Shown piece after piece: positions 1 through 7,854 of a DNA stretch of 64,000 bases. The stretch is from Trichormus sp. M33_DOE_039 (GTDB lineage Bacteria > Cyanobacteriota > Cyanobacteriia > Cyanobacteriales > Nostocaceae). A program made the position numbers and the translations under genes. The stretch's first letter is position 1, and each line of letters begins with the position of its first letter. The notes beneath the pieces are model-generated. The model was not told the DNA's origin and did no database searches. It worked only from the letters and a program-made list of their open reading frames with translations. The stretch covers positions 178,204-242,203 of the forward strand of contig DVDT01000050.1 of the NCBI GenBank assembly GCA_015296085.1, read 5' to 3'.

Positions 1-123
1 CCAAGTTGAAGAGTCTTGATTGCTAGACTTCCAAACTAAGAAATCTATAAAATTATTCACCTCTTGAACTAGAGACTCTGGAAGTAGGCGAATTTTAGCA
101 ATGGTCTCTTCGTGTGTTTTCAT
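1..123 (-). CDS. DUF2281-like small protein, truncated by window edge
   Basis: An open frame reads on the minus strand from an ATG at 123 off the left edge, giving 41 residues beginning MKTHEETIAKIRLLPESL. The pattern of a short lead followed by LPESLVQEVNNFIDFL resembles the DUF2281-type small proteins that are common in cyanobacteria and often act as antitoxin-like or unassigned partners. The C-terminus and any partner gene lie outside the window, so function cannot be stated. The assignment rests on this short motif only. Confidence 0.5.
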   Translation of the reverse strand, partial: MKTHEETIAKIRLLPESLVQEVNNFIDFLVWKSSNQDSSTW

Positions 124-324
124 GGAGTTTGCCTTTTAGTCCTGAGTTTACTTCTAGCTTACTCTTTTCTACAAGATTGATTAAGAGAAGAAGTCACCAG
201 GACAGATGAGTTTACCTTGGGATAAACAAAGGATGACAGAAAATACTGAGGTGCATGAGGTAGCAGAAAAATTTATTCAGGCGAACTGTTATAACCCCGC
301 AGTCTTTATAAATATCGGAAAGCC

Positions 325-1473
325 TTATATATTACACTCTACAAGTCTCAATGCGAGAGAAGAGAAATTCATCCACCCACCATCTCCTCCAAACGACAGA
401 GATTTATGAACATCCCATAATAACCGTACCCTTATGGGTAGGTGTCCTTTAGGGGAAGATGTATCCCAAGTTATACTGCTACGAGTATAGTGTATCATCT
501 TTCCTTTCACTCGCCATCCTACACGATCGCCAAATTTTTTCCAGGCTTCTGAATACAACTTACCGTCTGGCTTTCCGCCTACGCTCAAGTAGATTTCTTT
601 TTGAACACTGAAGCCAAAATGTCCATTGCTATATTTTACCCACAGTTGGTCAATGTTACGGAGGTCAGTACAGGGAAAGTTGAATAATTCTTCACTTCTA
701 ATATAGTCTCCCTTCTTACGCCCCACTATCTGAAGCATTACCAGATAGGTTTCATCGTCTGCTTCCTGCCACTTTTTTGCGGCCAGTAGGTCACGTAACC
801 GACTATAGTCTACACCTTTTTCTGAGGCTAACTCATTTTGACGTAGTTTCTCAGCTTCTTCTTGTTCGCGTTTTACTCTTTCGGCTTCCTGTCGTTGTAT
901 TTCAGCCTCATGTTCGCGTTTTAACCTTTCCGCTTCTTCCTGTTCTCTTTGTTTTTGTAAAGCCTCAGCTTCCTGTCGTCGTCTTTCTGCTTCTTGTTGT
1001 TTGCGTTGGCGTTTCTGTTTAAGTTCTTCCACCGCAGCGCGGATACCTTTAGCTACATCCGTGAAAGCCTCATCTTGAGTATGCCAATACCTTGACACCA
1101 CAGGTTCAGCATTTTTAGGTAAAGCTTGCAGTCTAGCAAATGGCGCGCCAGCCCAATCAACACTCCGCAAAATCACCGGAATTACACAAGCTTCACCTGT
1201 ATTGTGGCGTTCTATTGCCCGTTTAACTTCCACATCCCAACAATACTTAGAAAAAAGAAAGTCAGAACTGACAAGCAACAGAATAATGTCGGCTGTATTT
1301 AAATTGTCGTTAATTTGATGATCCCATTCTTGCCCAGGTAGTATCTTGCGGTCATGCCAGCTTGATATTACACCCTGCCATTCTAATATAGTCAGGTGTT
1401 TAGCTAATTCATCCCGTAGAGTTTCATCCTTGTGAGAGTAAGAAAAGAAAAGCTTGAAAGATACCTCTGACAT
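325..1473 (-). CDS. TIR domain - coiled coil - GUN4 domain fusion protein
   Basis: The 382-residue protein has three parts. Residues 5-150 form a TIR domain: it opens with KLFFSYSHKDE, and the YCWDVE motif places a candidate NADase glutamate at E82. Residues 150-215 are a charged Glu/Arg/Gln-rich coiled coil. Residues 218-375 match the GUN4 fold (DYSRLRDLLAAKKWQEAD at 222-239, and a C-terminal GGDGGW segment). GUN4 proteins bind porphyrins and activate Mg-chelatase; TIR domains act in NAD+ cleavage or protein assembly. The combination suggests a sensor or effector that couples porphyrin or another ligand to TIR activity, which is inference. It stands alone: there is a repeat-rich gap upstream and no operon partner. 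The coiled-coil segment is low complexity in DNA as well. Confidence 0.88.
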   Translation of the reverse strand: MSEVSFKLFFSYSHKDETLRDELAKHLTILEWQGVISSWHDRKILPGQEWDHQINDNLNTADIILLLVSSDFLFSKYCWDVEVKRAIERHNTGEACVIPVILRSVDWAGAPFARLQALPKNAEPVVSRYWHTQDEAFTDVAKGIRAAVEELKQKRQRKQQEAERRRQEAEALQKQREQEEAERLKREHEAEIQRQEAERVKREQEEAEKLRQNELASEKGVDYSRLRDLLAAKKWQEADDETYLVMLQIVGRKKGDYIRSEELFNFPCTDLRNIDQLWVKYSNGHFGFSVQKEIYLSVGGKPDGKLYSEAWKKFGDRVGWRVKGKMIHYTRSSITWDTSSPKGHLPIRVRLLWDVHKSLSFGGDGGWMNFSSLALRLVECNI

Positions 1474-1562
1474 TTTCGCGCTCAGGAGTAGGATAAATTA
1501 GGCTTAGGTTAAATTATAGTGTTTTTGCCTAATTTCCCTGAGATGATGTTTGGAAAATCAAG

Positions 1563-1788
1563 ACCCCTCTCCAAACCTCTCCCCGAAGCGGAGAGAGGCT
1601 TTAATTCTTGCTCCCCTTTCTTTGTAGGGAAAGGCAGGGTGGTTTCATACAACCAGAGAAAAAAATAAACCTAGTTTTGAAAGCCTCTCTCCCCGTGGGG
1701 GAGAGGTTTGGAGAGGGGTAAAAATCTCAGCTACAAAACGAAAAATCAAAACTTATAGATTTTTCTTTTTTCGTATGAAACCACCCTG
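1563..1788. repeat. Two interlocked long inverted repeats
   Basis: Arm A (1563-1601) pairs with arm A' (1681-1719): 33 of 39 positions match, and the differences are in the central six bases. Arm B (1635-1650, CAGGGTGGTTTCATAC) pairs perfectly with B' (1773-1788). The order is A-B-A'-B', so the pairs are interleaved rather than nested. Each A arm is itself a small palindrome (CCTCTCC...GGAGAGG). This looks like a non-coding mobile or interspersed element rather than a terminator. Confidence 0.75.
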
Positions 1789-1827
1789 GGGATTGGGTAT
1801 TGGGGACTGGGAATAGAAAGTAACACA

Positions 1828-1864
1828 TTCACCCCCCCTACACCCTTACACCCCTACACCCCCA
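1828..1864. repeat. Short tandem heptamer-type repeat (ACACCCC/TACACCC)
   Basis: Imperfect tandem copies of CCCTACA/CCCTTACA lie immediately downstream of the moeB-like stop codon. Similar arrays occur at 3215, 28011, 49852 and 61029 in this window. Confidence 0.7.
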
Positions 1865-1869
1865 TCATC

Positions 1870-3042
1870 TTAGTATTCGGGAACAGAAGGATCTACTTCC
1901 CGACTCCAAGCGGTGATACCACCTTTAACATTTGTACCGACAATTCCCGCATCCTTAAGGATAGCTAGGGCTTTAGCCGATCGCCCGCCCATTTTACAAT
2001 GAGCAATTAGGCGATGACCGTTGAGTATTTCTTTGACTTTGGCTACACCATTACCATTTTCAATTTCTGGTAAGGGTACTAATACTGAACCAGGAATTTT
2101 CGCAATGTCGTACTCGTTGGGGTTACGCACATCTAGCAGCACAAAATCTTTTGCACCACTATCAAGTAATTCCTTCAACTGAGTTACAGTCATTTCTTGA
2201 ATATCTTGCTGCTGTTGCGCCTCGGCTGCTTTGGCTTGGGGAATACCGCAGAATTGTTCGTAGTCTATCAGCTTTTCAATTACTGGGCGCACGGGATTAG
2301 GACGCAGCTTTAATTCCCGGAATTTCATATCTAGGGCATTGTACAGCAACAATCTGCCACTCAATGTATTGCCATTCCCCAGAATAATTTTGACGGTTTC
2401 TGTGGCTTGAATGACACCAATAATCCCTGGCAGAATCCCTAATACTCCACCTTCTGCACAGGAAGGAACTAATCCTGGTGGTGGTGGTTCGGGGTATAAG
2501 TCGCGGTAGTTCGGCCCACCTTCGTAGTTAAATACTGTTGCTTGTCCTTCAAAACGGAAAATTGAACCGTAAACGTTGGGTTTGTTTAACAATACGCAAG
2601 CATCGTTAACTAGATATCTGGTGGGGAAGTTATCCGTACCATCCACCACAATATCGTAATCTTTCACGATATCTAGGGCATTTTCAGAACTCAGACGCGT
2701 TTCGTAGAGGTCAACCTGACAGTAGGGGTTAATCTCATGAATGCGGTTTTTCGCTGATTCAATCTTAGGTTTACCTACCCAGGATGTACCGTGAATGACT
2801 TGACGTTGCAAGTTGGAAGTATCTACAACATCGAAATCAACAATACCGATGCGGCCAATACCTGCGGCTGCTAAATATAACAGTAGTGGTGAACCCAGTC
2901 CCCCAGTGCCGATACATAATACACTGGCAGCTTTCAGGCGTTTTTGCCCTTCTACTCCCACTTCCGGCAAAATTAAGTGGCGGGAGTAGCGTTCGTAATC
3001 ATCTTTGGTCAACTGGATTTCATCCAGATTGGGATTGAGCAT
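1870..3042 (-). CDS. moeB: MoeB/MoeZ-type adenylyltransferase with C-terminal rhodanese domain
   Basis: The 390-residue protein has an E1-like ThiF domain followed by a rhodanese domain. The ATP-binding GTGGLG is at residues 45-50, with R/N-rich DTSNLQRQ at 74-81 and the VPSCAEGGVLG segment that carries the likely thioester cysteine. The rhodanese domain spans about 285-390 with active-site loop HCKMGGRS. The family activates the C-terminal glycine of a small sulfur-carrier protein (MoaD, ThiS or CysO type) by adenylation and then transfers sulfur. The paired CxxC zinc ligands of E. coli MoeB are not seen; this fits the MoeZ subtype. A JAMM peptidase that could act on the same kind of carrier lies 1.3 kb upstream on the same strand. 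The start is the ATG at 3042. Confidence 0.9.
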   Translation of the reverse strand: MLNPNLDEIQLTKDDYERYSRHLILPEVGVEGQKRLKAASVLCIGTGGLGSPLLLYLAAAGIGRIGIVDFDVVDTSNLQRQVIHGTSWVGKPKIESAKNRIHEINPYCQVDLYETRLSSENALDIVKDYDIVVDGTDNFPTRYLVNDACVLLNKPNVYGSIFRFEGQATVFNYEGGPNYRDLYPEPPPPGLVPSCAEGGVLGILPGIIGVIQATETVKIILGNGNTLSGRLLLYNALDMKFRELKLRPNPVRPVIEKLIDYEQFCGIPQAKAAEAQQQQDIQEMTVTQLKELLDSGAKDFVLLDVRNPNEYDIAKIPGSVLVPLPEIENGNGVAKVKEILNGHRLIAHCKMGGRSAKALAILKDAGIVGTNVKGGITAWSREVDPSVPEY

Positions 3043-3484
3043 AACAGTTTGAATGAGGAAGCGCGGAATATTGATTGTATCGAAAAATGATGTCTGTCTT
3101 TAAGTTTAAGTATTTAGATTATGTTATCAGGAAAGGTAGGGTATGGGGCATGGGTTAAAAATCTTACTTTCCTGTTTGGTTGTGGGTTTTTCCCATGATT
3201 GACTGACTTAAAAAAGGGGTGTAGGGGTATAGGGGTATAGGGGTGTAAGGGAAAGACTTTTTTATGTTTTCTTATGTACGCAGTTCATGACAGCTACTTA
3301 AGCAAAAAGAAATGACTCAGCAAGGCTGAGTTGAAAAAACAAGTTAGAGTCATAAAAATCTACGAAACTAAGCAGATTCTGATTGCCCTTTGCGGGGTAA
3401 TTAGTTTCGGAAAAGTTCAATGTAGACGTTACTTCAAAAACTAATACCAGTGGTCAACAGTTGAACCAACACATCTAGGGAATA
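3043..3484. other. Intergenic region with tandem repeats and a small hairpin
   Basis: No gene was recognised. A GGGGTGTA/GGGGTATA tandem array occupies 3215-3250. A fragment CGCAGTTCATGACAGCTACTTA (3279-3300) recurs with one change at 52351-52372. An ACTCAGC-AAG-GCTGAGT hairpin near 3313-3330, followed by T-rich sequence on the minus strand, might terminate the upstream phosphatase gene. Confidence 0.55.
3215..3250. repeat. Short tandem repeat (GGGGTGTA/GGGGTATA)
   Basis: Four to five imperfect copies of AGGGGTAT/AGGGGTGT lie in tandem. This is the reverse complement type of the ACACCCC arrays elsewhere in the window. Confidence 0.7.
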
Positions 3485-4123
3485 TTATGTTCCTGGACGA
3501 GAGCGAAGATGATCGGGTATATGATGGCGATCGCCTAATATTTCTAACAAAGGGCCATTAACATCGAATTTAACCATACTTACCGATGCAACCAAAATAT
3601 TCACCCGATAGCGATAGCGTCCCAAATCAATTCCCAGTAAGCTGCAAAGCATAATCCGAATTGTGGCTTTATGGGAAACTACTAAAACATTGCCTTGGGG
3701 ATGTTTTTCTTGAATTTCAGCAATTACAGGCATAGAACGGTTAGCAATCTCTACCGCAGTTTCTCCACCTATTGGTGCATTCCAAGCAGGTTCTGTCAAC
3801 CATTTTACATAATTTTCTGCGTAATTCTCCTGAGCAAACGATTTACTTTTAGTTTCCCATTTGCCGTAACTACCTTCTCTAAGTCCGTCACGCAACTGCA
3901 TATCCATACCGATAGCATCACAAAATGGCTTGGCAGTTGCAATTGTGCGCTTCATCGGGCTAACATAGACTGCTGACCACTTCAATTGTCGATAAACATC
4001 GGCAAAACTCTCTGCCATCTGTATCCCTTCAGAAGTTAACTCGGCATCAGTTTCACCGCAGAAATTACCACTTTGACTAAAAGTAGTTTCTCCATGCCGC
4101 AGTAAATATAAATTGAGTGTCAT
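3485..4123 (-). CDS. Histidine phosphatase family protein (phosphoglycerate mutase-like)
   Basis: The phosphohistidine motif LRHGETTFS follows a beta-strand at the N-terminus. The second catalytic histidine is in VVSHKATIR near the C-terminal half, and YVSPMKRTIATA supplies the usual arginine. The protein is about 212 residues, a normal length for this family. Members dephosphorylate small phosphorylated metabolites or proteins; the substrate cannot be read from sequence. The ATG at 4123 (MTLNLYLLRHGE) is chosen because the motif should be close to the N-terminus. An in-frame ATG upstream at 4177 would add 18 residues that do not look conserved. Confidence 0.87.
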   Translation of the reverse strand: MTLNLYLLRHGETTFSQSGNFCGETDAELTSEGIQMAESFADVYRQLKWSAVYVSPMKRTIATAKPFCDAIGMDMQLRDGLREGSYGKWETKSKSFAQENYAENYVKWLTEPAWNAPIGGETAVEIANRSMPVIAEIQEKHPQGNVLVVSHKATIRIMLCSLLGIDLGRYRYRVNILVASVSMVKFDVNGPLLEILGDRHHIPDHLRSRPGT

Positions 4124-4295
4124 AGCTTTTATTGCGATTGGGATCAAGGAGTTTGTGCAACAATAAACTACCATCAACTAGCAATCGAGTATGTGACACC
4201 AGGACAAAGTAATCAACCAAAAAAGTCAATCAACCACAAACTTTTGAAATCGAAGACAAAAGTAGCGATAAATACCCAAAATTTGTACCAGAGTG

Positions 4296-4793
4296 TCAAT
4301 TTAAATTCGTTGAAACCTTTATATAGTCTGAATTTCCAGACTCTAGAGCCAAAATAGTTTCGGCTTGAAATTGATGATTATCGTCAAGAGTCCAACTATT
4401 GATTTCACCAGCTACGCCGTTTTGAACAGAAACTATTATATATGAGTATCCTGTCCAAGCATATGAGCGATCGCATTCTGAGGGGACGGCAGGATAATTG
4501 GGATGGGAATGATAGATACTAATGATATTTAATGAGCGATCGCGTGCTGATTTTTGTACTTGTAACATAACTAGGGGAGCGATCGCATATCTTCGGTTGG
4601 TGCTGTGAGTTGTATTATTCTCAGCGAAGTTATCTGCTTCGCTACTCCAAGCGTTGGCTGTGGGTATAACCTCGACTGCAGTTTTCACGCCCTCAGTCAC
4701 ATACCCCAGAATTAAACCACAACACTCTTCTGGATAAGTGCTTTCAGCATGGCTTTGAATAGTTTGTAAGTGTTCTGGTAAAAGTTTGATCAC
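4296..4793 (-). CDS. JAMM/MPN metallopeptidase (Mov34 family)
   Basis: The JAMM zinc motif [14 protein letters not shown] is complete (HxH, Ser and Asp), with the upstream glutamate in [10 protein letters not shown]. Bacterial members of this size are single-domain isopeptidase-like enzymes that trim residues from the C-terminus of ubiquitin-like sulfur carriers (the Mec+ type, as in CysO-dependent cysteine synthesis). This fits the MoeB/MoeZ gene nearby on the same strand, although no carrier gene is visible. The start is uncertain: the GTG at 4793 gives VIKLLPEHL, where family similarity seems to begin. The frame stays open to an ATG at 4877, only 17 bases from the divergent gatC start. No clear ribosome binding site favours either one. 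Confidence 0.85.
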   Translation of the reverse strand: MIKLLPEHLQTIQSHAESTYPEECCGLILGYVTEGVKTAVEVIPTANAWSSEADNFAENNTTHSTNRRYAIAPLVMLQVQKSARDRSLNIISIYHSHPNYPAVPSECDRSYAWTGYSYIIVSVQNGVAGEINSWTLDDNHQFQAETILALESGNSDYIKVSTNLN

Positions 4794-4894
4794 TGCTGTC
4801 AATATCTTTAAATTCCCCAACTTCTGGTAATTATAACTATCGAACCGGGCTTTATAATGGCTATAATCATCGACCATCAACGCTGAAACTAACC

Positions 4895-5185
4895 ATGATT
4901 GATCGGGAACAAGTTCGTAAAGTTGCTCTGCTGGCTCGTTTAGAATTAACTTCAGAAGAAGAAGAACAATTTACTACCCAGCTAGGTAGTATTTTGGAAT
5001 ATGTGGAGCAGTTGAGTGAGTTGGATGTTACTAATGTACCTCCTACAGCACGGGCTATTGATGTCAGCAATGTGACTAGGGAAGATGAATTACAGCCCTA
5101 TCCTGAAAGAGAAGCTATCCTCAACAATGCACCTGAACAAGAAGGCGAGTTCTTTAAAGTCCCAAAAATTTTAAATGCGGATTAG
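4895..5185 (+). CDS. gatC: Aspartyl/glutamyl-tRNA amidotransferase subunit C
   Basis: The 96-residue protein has the GatC signature: [18 protein letters not shown] at the start, then a glutamate-rich helix, [11 protein letters not shown], and a C-terminal FFKVPKIL tail. GatC stabilises the GatA-GatB complex, which converts Glu-tRNA(Gln) (and often Asp-tRNA(Asn)) to the amidated form in the cytosol. It stands alone here; gatA and gatB are not in the window, as is usual in cyanobacteria. It is divergent from the JAMM gene with a very short shared upstream region. Confidence 0.95.
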   Translation: MIDREQVRKVALLARLELTSEEEEQFTTQLGSILEYVEQLSELDVTNVPPTARAIDVSNVTREDELQPYPEREAILNNAPEQEGEFFKVPKILNAD

Positions 5186-5222
5186 TTGTTAGCCATTTAG
5201 TTGATTACCTCCTATCCTCTAC

Positions 5223-7346
5223 TCAATTTTCAGGGGTAGGCATAGTAAACTCAGGACTAGGCATAGTAGGTAATACTATAGGTTGGGGTGTTACCGCGTC
5301 TAATTGTGATTGGGCTTCAGTTCGCGCCCTAATTGCTGGCTGATCATTTGGCTTGTATTTAATTGCTTGATCATAAGACGCGATCGCCTCTTTGTAGCGT
5401 TGCAAATTATACAAAGCATTGCCTCGACTATACCAACTTTCATAGTGATCAGGTTTGTGGCGTACTGCTTGACTATAGGATGCGATCGCGTCTTCGTATT
5501 TTTGTAAATTATATTGAGAATTGCCTAAGCTATACCAAACTTGATAATTTTTAGGTTTAATTTTAGCGGCTTGATTGTAAGCTTCTATAGCTTCTGCATA
5601 ATTTTGGTTTTGATGCAGTGACCAACCCTTGCCATACCACGCTTGATAGTTATTAGAATTGCCTTTGAGGACTTGATTAAATGTCTCTATCGCTTCTGGA
5701 TAACGCTGTAAGATAATTAAGATATTCCCTTTTGATAGCCAAGCTGCGTAATAATTTGCGTTGTATTTTACCGCTTGATCATAAGCTTTAATTGCGTCTT
5801 CGTAGCGTCTTAAATTAACTAGGGAGTTGCCTAAATTGTACCAAGCTCCTACATAGTTAGATTTAATTTCTACGGCTTTGTTATAAGCTGTAATTGCTTC
5901 ATCATATTGTTTTAAATTTTGGAATGCTAAACCCTTGTTATACAAAGCTACATGATCATCCGCTTTTAATTCTAGAGCTTTGTTATAAGCGTTAATTGCA
6001 TTGTCATACTGTTTTAATATACTGAAAGTTTCTCCTTTAGCATTCCAAACTTCGGGAGAATTTTGATTAAGTTGTAAAGCCTTGTCAAAAGAAGCGATCG
6101 CCTCTTGATATCGCTGTAATTTTTGCAAGACGAAACCTCTACCACTCCAGGCTTCTACATAATCTGGTAAAATTTGAATTGCTCTATCATAAGCCGTCAA
6201 CGCTTCTTGATATCGCTCCAATTTAGCGAGGGTTTTACCTTGTCCATACCAAGCTTGAGGATAATTTGGTCTCATGGCAGTGGCTTGGCGGTAGGAATTT
6301 AAAGCATCTTGATAGCGTTGTAATTCAAAAAAAGTATTACCTTGTTTAGATAATTCTATCGCATTATTAATATTGACATTATTAATTATGTATGTTGCAG
6401 CTACACCAGTTAAACCGATTAATAAGATTGCAAATAAAATCTTGAGTACTATGCTTTTTTTACTTGATAAAAACTTGGTTTTTTGGGGTGGTAAAGTTGG
6501 CGTTACAGGTACGGTATGAGATGACGGTTTTTGTAACTCTGAAAGTGCTGTTAAGGCTACGGTAGCTGTCGAATAACGTTGGCGAAAATCATAACAAACC
6601 ATTTTGTCGATAAAATCTGCAAATTCTGCTGAGACGTTAGCTTGATTGCGCCAGATAATTTCATTAGTTTCACTATCGTGTTCGATGTGGAGAGGTGATA
6701 CACCAGTGAGTGCTTGAATCGCAACTATCCCTACCGCATAAATATCACTGCTAAATTTGGGATTACCTTGTGCTTGTTCACCGGGGATATATCCAGGTGT
6801 CCCAATGACTACAGTAGATTTAGGTTGACCTGCGGTGTTGATAATTTGGGTTGTAATTTGTTTAACCGCTCCAAAGTCAATCAAAACTAACTTACCATCT
6901 TCACGACGCAAAATATTGCGGGGATTGATATCACGGTGAATCACATTTTGTTGATGGACAAATTCCAGGATGGTGAGGATTTCTTGTAAAAGTGTGGTTA
7001 CTTCCGTTTCGGAGTAAGTCGTTCCTGGTGTGATTTCTTGAGAGAGGTTGTAACCGGGAATCAGTTCTTGTACCAGATAAAACTCAGCGTTATCCTCAAA
7101 GTAAGCCAAAAGTTGCGGAATGCGATCATGCGTACCTAATTTATAGAGTACCTGCGCTTCTGTATCGAATAATCGGCGTGCAATTTCTAAAGTGGTAGGA
7201 TCTTTAGATTGAGGTTGGAGTTTCTTGACAACACACTTAGGCGAACCAGGTAAATGGGTATCACAAGCCACAAAAGTATCACCAAATCCCCCTCCTCCCA
7301 AGTGGCTAATAATTTGGTATCTTCCAACAAGTGTGTTTCCCAGCAT
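5223..7346 (-). CDS. Serine/threonine protein kinase with transmembrane segment and ten TPR repeats
   Basis: The 707-residue protein has a kinase domain (about 10-270) with glycine loop LGGGGFGDTF, beta-3 lysine in VVKK, catalytic loop HRDINPRN and DFG in LIDFGAV. A single hydrophobic segment near 300-325 follows, then ten consecutive 34-residue TPRs to about 680. The architecture suggests a membrane-anchored kinase whose TPR array binds a partner outside the kinase compartment. The catalytic loop has Asn where HRDxK normally has Lys, so activity may be altered, although the other key residues are present. The C-terminal 30 residues are proline-rich. The gene converges on gatC and has no operon partner. 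Confidence 0.92.
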   Translation of the reverse strand: MLGNTLVGRYQIISHLGGGGFGDTFVACDTHLPGSPKCVVKKLQPQSKDPTTLEIARRLFDTEAQVLYKLGTHDRIPQLLAYFEDNAEFYLVQELIPGYNLSQEITPGTTYSETEVTTLLQEILTILEFVHQQNVIHRDINPRNILRREDGKLVLIDFGAVKQITTQIINTAGQPKSTVVIGTPGYIPGEQAQGNPKFSSDIYAVGIVAIQALTGVSPLHIEHDSETNEIIWRNQANVSAEFADFIDKMVCYDFRQRYSTATVALTALSELQKPSSHTVPVTPTLPPQKTKFLSSKKSIVLKILFAILLIGLTGVAATYIINNVNINNAIELSKQGNTFFELQRYQDALNSYRQATAMRPNYPQAWYGQGKTLAKLERYQEALTAYDRAIQILPDYVEAWSGRGFVLQKLQRYQEAIASFDKALQLNQNSPEVWNAKGETFSILKQYDNAINAYNKALELKADDHVALYNKGLAFQNLKQYDEAITAYNKAVEIKSNYVGAWYNLGNSLVNLRRYEDAIKAYDQAVKYNANYYAAWLSKGNILIILQRYPEAIETFNQVLKGNSNNYQAWYGKGWSLHQNQNYAEAIEAYNQAAKIKPKNYQVWYSLGNSQYNLQKYEDAIASYSQAVRHKPDHYESWYSRGNALYNLQRYKEAIASYDQAIKYKPNDQPAIRARTEAQSQLDAVTPQPIVLPTMPSPEFTMPTPEN

Positions 7347-7496
7347 CCAGTGTACCTAGTTAAGTGCATTGTAATCTGATTCCAATCTTGCCACAGGTTT
7401 GGGGATTAGAAATGGGGAACGAGGAATGGGGAATTGCAACAAGGGCTAGGGGCAGAACTAATAACACAAACTGTTAACAATTGACTCTCTTAAAGA

Positions 7497-7526
7497 TGTA
7501 GAGACATTGCATGCAACGTCTCTACA
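7497..7526. repeat. Near-perfect palindrome (TGTAGAGAC hairpin)
   Basis: TGTAGAGACATTGCA pairs with TGCAACGTCTCTACA with one mismatch. The same TAGAGACGC stem type recurs after genes at 11400 and 54386, so this is one copy of an interspersed hairpin family. Confidence 0.75.
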
Positions 7527-7544
7527 TTTTCCCCCTTCCTTAGC

Positions 7545-7755
7545 CTACGGTGTACAAACAAGTTTGATCACTCTATCCTGCATCGTTTTGATCCCCCTAA
7601 ATCCACGCCACTTGCTTTAAGCCGGGAAACCCGTCCAACGCAGTGGTTCCCCTTAAAAAGGGGGACTTTGATTCCAGTTCCCCCTTTTTTCAAGGGAGGT
7701 TAGGAGGGATCAAGCCACATTTTGCACCTAGCACCCAGATGTGTGTACACCGTAG
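7545..7755. mobile_element. MITE-like element with 12-bp terminal inverted repeats
   Basis: CTACGGTGTACA (7545-7556) and its exact reverse complement TGTACACCGTAG (7744-7755) bound a 211-bp non-coding segment. Inside is a second, weaker inverted pair (GATCCCCCTAA near 7590 and TTAGGAGGGATC near 7700) around a CCCCTTAAAAAGGGGG hairpin. Length, inverted ends and lack of a reading frame fit a miniature inverted-repeat element. No target-site duplication was confirmed. Confidence 0.55.
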
Positions 7756-7854
7756 CTTCCCTGGCAGGGAAGGAGTTGGGGGTTAGATTTAAAAAAAGTT
7801 GCACACGGCGTTGGTGATTAATTTTGAATTAAGTTGAGCTAATGACTAATCCTC

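Larger units (their letters stand above)
1474..1869. other. Intergenic region, repeat-rich
   Basis: No coding sequence was recognised in these roughly 400 bases. They hold two interlocked inverted repeats and a heptamer-type ACACCC tandem array, both listed separately. Confidence 0.7.
7347..7854. other. Intergenic region, repeats only
   Basis: No coding sequence was recognised in this 500-base gap. It holds a 30-bp palindrome and a 210-bp element with terminal inverted repeats, both listed separately. Confidence 0.7.

Noticed and set aside
206..409. Plus-strand 67-residue open frame overlapping the TIR-GUN4 gene end
   Set aside because: It overlaps a well-supported gene on the other strand and has no recognisable motif or ribosome binding site.
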